Assembly (NCBI GenBank): GCA_964023275.1
Contig: OZ029925.1
Coordinates: 10,245,184-10,309,183 of the forward strand
Source of the DNA: Norana najaformis
Lineage: Eukaryota; Annelida; Clitellata; Crassiclitellata; Hormogastridae
DNA length: 64,000 nucleotides
Reading direction: 5' to 3'
Positions 63,101 through 64,000 of the stretch are shown here, one piece after another. The notes under the pieces are model-generated. The model was not told the origin of the DNA, searched no databases, and saw nothing but the letters and a program-made list of their open reading frames with translations. Position 1 is the stretch's first letter, and each line of letters opens with the position of its first letter. A program made the position numbers and the translations under genes.

Positions 63101-63478
63101 GCAACAGTTTTTTACATTTTTTCTTCCTGTAAATGAATTCTCATTTCACTGTTTTACCATTGAGTAGTTTTGGAGTTGAATAATTTCTGGGATAGAAATA
63201 TACCAGTAATTTTAAGAATGGATGATAATTTTAGGTAGTGACTTTTAGATAATGACTTTAAATTGAATAATTTTATAGGCAAATTTTTTAAGTATTTTAG
63301 GATATAGTTATTTTTTGGCATTGAGTGAATTTTGAAGTGAATGTTATTTCTAGGCTTCTGTAAAATACAACATTATAACTTACCAGAAGGAACAGGAAAA
63401 TGCGTTCTTGCTGAATGTTGACGTTCATGGATCAGAAAGCAACAACTGCAAGGAACGAAGCCTGAAGATTTGTACTAG
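35397..63478 (+). CDS. CD109: CD109/TEP-type thioester-containing protein, 31 exons, 3' partial
   Basis: Exons: 35397-35479, 37127-37292, 38671-38865, 39485-39540, 40487-40559, 41331-41444, 42817-42901, 43652-43754, 45826-45937, 46245-46363, 46741-46941, 47658-47855, 48572-48644, 49427-49581, 50083-50235, 51111-51216, 51920-52050, 53198-53297, 55466-55604, 55976-56204, 56966-57112, 57672-57770, 58093-58144, 58375-58449, 59216-59392, 59686-59894, 60321-60437, 61295-61460, 61973-62157, 62813-63025, 63354-63478. Members bind targets covalently through a thioester and act in innate immunity or protease and cytokine control. Domains: signal peptide, macroglobulin repeats (to about residue 780), CUB pieces and the alpha-helical thioester domain (residues about 988-1344). 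GCGEQ (about 1007) and its His (about 1122) are present. Phases agree throughout, except a one-base defect in exon 2. The receptor-binding end, and any GPI signal, lie beyond the window. Confidence 0.95.
37127..37292 (+). CDS. TEP exon 2 (first macroglobulin domain), with a frame break
   Basis: It opens [20 protein letters not shown], the usual N-terminal strand of alpha-2-macroglobulin proteins, and ends QKNVTIASG. The two parts are in different frames: the switch falls in a run of six T at 37259-37264. One more T would restore an open exon and fit both neighbouring splice phases. Confidence 0.82.
38671..38865 (+). CDS. TEP exon 3, ends in a GC donor
   Basis: It encodes [20 protein letters not shown] and the MG2 signature [14 protein letters not shown]. 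The next exon continues [10 protein letters not shown] in phase only if the donor is CTAG|GCAAGT at 38866. The GT at 38870 gives the wrong phase. Confidence 0.9.
39485..46941 (+). CDS. TEP exons 4-11 (MG2-MG4 region)
   Basis: Characteristic pieces in order: [20 protein letters not shown] (exon 5), [13 protein letters not shown] (exon 6), [18 protein letters not shown] (exon 7), [15 protein letters not shown] (exon 8), [13 protein letters not shown] (exon 9), [11 protein letters not shown] joined to [14 protein letters not shown] (exons 10-11). These are the standard landmarks of alpha-2-macroglobulin N-terminal repeats. Exon boundaries are as listed in the gene entry. Confidence 0.92.
39864..39990 (+). 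mobile_element. Short LINE-derived fragment in a TEP intron
   Basis: Reads [20 protein letters not shown], the 'LVTSRLDYCNALLAG' block of CR1-like LINE ORF2. Nothing else of the element is preserved nearby. Confidence 0.55.
40358..40440. repeat. CATA-type simple repeat
   Basis: ATACATACATGCATGAATAC then CATACATACATACATACATT; it ends about 45 bp before TEP exon 5. Confidence 0.9.
41565..41770. repeat. Degenerate tandem repeat, unit about 35-40 bp
   Basis: TTGTTAGAGTGCACCTCTG and TCTAGCTTTT recur about six times with variation (TTAGAGTACCCCTCTTTC, TTACAGTACACCTCTATC, TTAGAATACACCTGTT). Lies in the intron after TEP exon 6. Confidence 0.8.
44690..44756. repeat. CATA-type simple repeat
   Basis: TACATACATACGTATATACA and CATACATACATACATGCATA in the intron between TEP exons 8 and 9. 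Confidence 0.9.
45059..45105. repeat. (ATA)n triplet repeat leading into element family G
   Basis: About 15 clean AAT units directly before the TATAGCGCC start of the next element, as expected for a repeat tail or insertion junction. Confidence 0.95.
45105..45540 (+). repeat. Dispersed element of unknown type (family G), best copy
   Basis: TTTATATAGCGCCGTAGC, then GCGACTTGAATGTGTCCAGG, AGACTGTTCCACGCAGTGGG, CCGGCGACAGTGAAGGAACG, ending near AACCAGTTAATGTAG. No retained ORF or tRNA head is visible. The diverged copies at 7205 and 30460 keep block order. Confidence 0.55.
47658..50235 (+). CDS. TEP exons 12-15 (MG5-MG6 region)
   Basis: Contains [10 protein letters not shown] joined to [12 protein letters not shown] (compare YKVVSRG in CD109), [20 protein letters not shown], and [20 protein letters not shown] (compare VAVDKSVNLM). 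Exon 14 ends in the GC donor CACAACCAG|GCAAGT at 49582. Confidence 0.92.
50540..50640 (+). repeat. Possible 5S rRNA-related fragment
   Basis: GTGAAGTTAAGCAACACTGA GCCTGGATGA resembles the internal control region of 5S rRNA (AAGTTAAGCAAC..TGGGCCTGG). The rest does not match, so it is a SINE3-like relic at most. Confidence 0.35.
51111..53297 (+). CDS. TEP exons 16-18 (bait-like region with RSKR)
   Basis: Exon 16 encodes [20 protein letters not shown] and [10 protein letters not shown]. Exon 17 encodes [20 protein letters not shown], where RSKR (51979-51990) fits a furin-type site. Exon 18 encodes [19 protein letters not shown]. The exon 18 donor is ambiguous: GTATGG after 53297 or GTTTAT after 53318; both keep phase, and the longer form adds seven residues. 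Confidence 0.87.
53440..53640 (-). repeat. tRNA-derived SINE-like repeat (family B), minus strand
   Basis: The minus strand begins GTGTGATAGTCTAGTGGCTG (box A-like) with GCGGTACAAATCCCTGCC (box B-like). It continues CTGTACACCGTCGCTAGAAG to GGACTAACCACCCCTCGTCA. Best-preserved copy of the family here. Confidence 0.75.
54968..55010. repeat. (CTA)n triplet repeat, first block
   Basis: ACTGCTACTACTACCACTAC run; a second similar block lies at 55187-55243. The two flank family D element 55010-55165. Confidence 0.9.
55010..55165 (+). repeat. Dispersed repeat family D, plus-strand copy
   Basis: CCAGGTTCGCGTCCCGGTCG (box B-like), GAGATTTCAATCTCGGGCTA, GGTGGTGAAGGATCTCACCC, ATATGGCCGCTATAG. Matches 17705-17880 and 29570-29725 in inverse orientation. 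Confidence 0.72.
55466..58449 (+). CDS. TEP exons 19-24 (MG7 and first CUB part)
   Basis: Exon 19 encodes [15 protein letters not shown] (compare FPETWIW). Exon 20 encodes [15 protein letters not shown] and [21 protein letters not shown], one of the best-conserved blocks of the family. Later exons give [12 protein letters not shown] and [16 protein letters not shown]. Exon 22 carries an acidic insert, [13 protein letters not shown]. Confidence 0.93.
57598..57649. repeat. Exact 26-bp tandem duplication
   Basis: AAGATTTTATATAATTTCTT GATGCA occurs twice in direct contact, about 20 bases before the acceptor of TEP exon 22. Confidence 0.95.
59216..59392 (+). CDS. TEP exon 25: thioester site GCGEQ
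   Basis: It encodes [19 protein letters not shown] followed by [20 protein letters not shown]. The Cys and Gln that form the internal thioester lie at 59272-59286. The donor is ACAG|GTCAGC. Confidence 0.97.
59686..60437 (+). CDS. TEP exons 26-27: thioester domain with catalytic His
   Basis: Exon 26 encodes [20 protein letters not shown] and [15 protein letters not shown], and ends in the GC donor CCTCAG|GCAAGT at 59895. Exon 27 continues [13 protein letters not shown]; its His (60336-60338) lines up with the His in GRVIHSELQGG of CD109 that promotes thioester transfer to hydroxyl groups. Confidence 0.95.
61295..63478 (+). CDS. TEP exons 28-31 (end of thioester domain, second CUB part)
   Basis: Contains [53 protein letters not shown] joined to [16 protein letters not shown] (compare LSRQRNSLGGFASTQDTTVALKAL), and [18 protein letters not shown]. 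Exon 31 ends LKICTR with donor ACTAG|GTACAA. The following 520 bases show no further exon. Confidence 0.93.
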
Positions 63479-64000
63479 GTACAAGAATTCAAATCACTGT
63501 GCAAAACACAGATTAATGATCGACCTGCTTATTTGATTCTGTCTTTGGTGATGAACTGTTTTTCTTCTGCGTTTTAGGTTTTCTATTCATGTGCTGGTTT
63601 TTTAAATGTTATCTGTTCGCATTTGTCATAATGCGTCGACTGTTGTGTATTTGTGTATGTGTCATAATATATTCTCTAACTAGCCTATACTGCACAGAGC
63701 ATCTGCATGTTAGTTCAGCAGAATGACGCTTTGGGAAAAATTCCGTTTTGCTCCTTTTTTCTTATTATTTTTTCCGCACTTGCTTCTGCCTTCCAAAATC
63801 TTCTTCTCTCGTGCCTATACCACTCCCTGTTTTATCCATGTGCTCATACCTTGCAAATCACGAAGTAATATCTTAGTTCTCATATTATTCATATGCTGTG
63901 TCCTGCTGTAAATGTACTGCATGGACCAAGTAACAGTTCTGGACACTTCTAAGTTTATTAATAATTTATTATGTAAATTTTTATTATTTGCTATCTTTAT

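Overview
This is animal nuclear DNA: split genes with GT-AG introns of roughly 0.3-4 kb, AT-rich non-coding sequence, long (TA)n and CATA-type microsatellites, tRNA-derived SINE-like repeats, LINE fragments and a mariner-type element. No bacterial, organellar or viral gene organisation is visible. Gene content and repeat style fit an invertebrate bilaterian, most likely a lophotrochozoan such as a mollusc. The phylum is an inference, because no marker in the window settles it.

Four protein-coding genes can be assembled exon by exon with consistent splice phases. (1) 527-16457, plus strand: the C-terminal half of an M1-family (aminopeptidase N-like) protein in 11 exons; its catalytic domain lies upstream of the window. 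Its introns are full of transposable-element debris. (2) 20810-22633, minus strand: a TP53INP/DOR homologue (autophagy and transcription cofactor), two coding exons, 359 residues, with the LC3-interacting W-V-I-V motif. (3) 27128-30192, minus strand: nuclear transport factor 2 (NTF2), four coding exons, 128 residues. (4) 35397 to beyond the right-hand end, plus strand: a secreted thioester-containing protein of the CD109/TEP branch of the alpha-2-macroglobulin/complement family. It has 31 exons in the window and about 1,385 residues; the thioester GCGEQ and its catalytic histidine are both intact. The receptor-binding C-terminus lies outside the window.

The genes are functionally unrelated (peptidase-like protein, autophagy cofactor, nuclear import factor, innate-immune protein) and look like ordinary neighbours, not an operon or a dedicated system. 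The most notable sequence signals are: four introns that only keep frame with GC-AG splicing, all with the donor GCAAGT; a one-base frame break in a T6 run in exon 2 of the TEP gene; a tandemly repeated 5' splice site in the aminopeptidase gene; a 425-bp mariner-type element with perfect 29-bp terminal repeats; an inverted repeat whose arms encode the same unknown peptide; and several dispersed repeat families with multiple copies. I found no convincing new multi-gene system.
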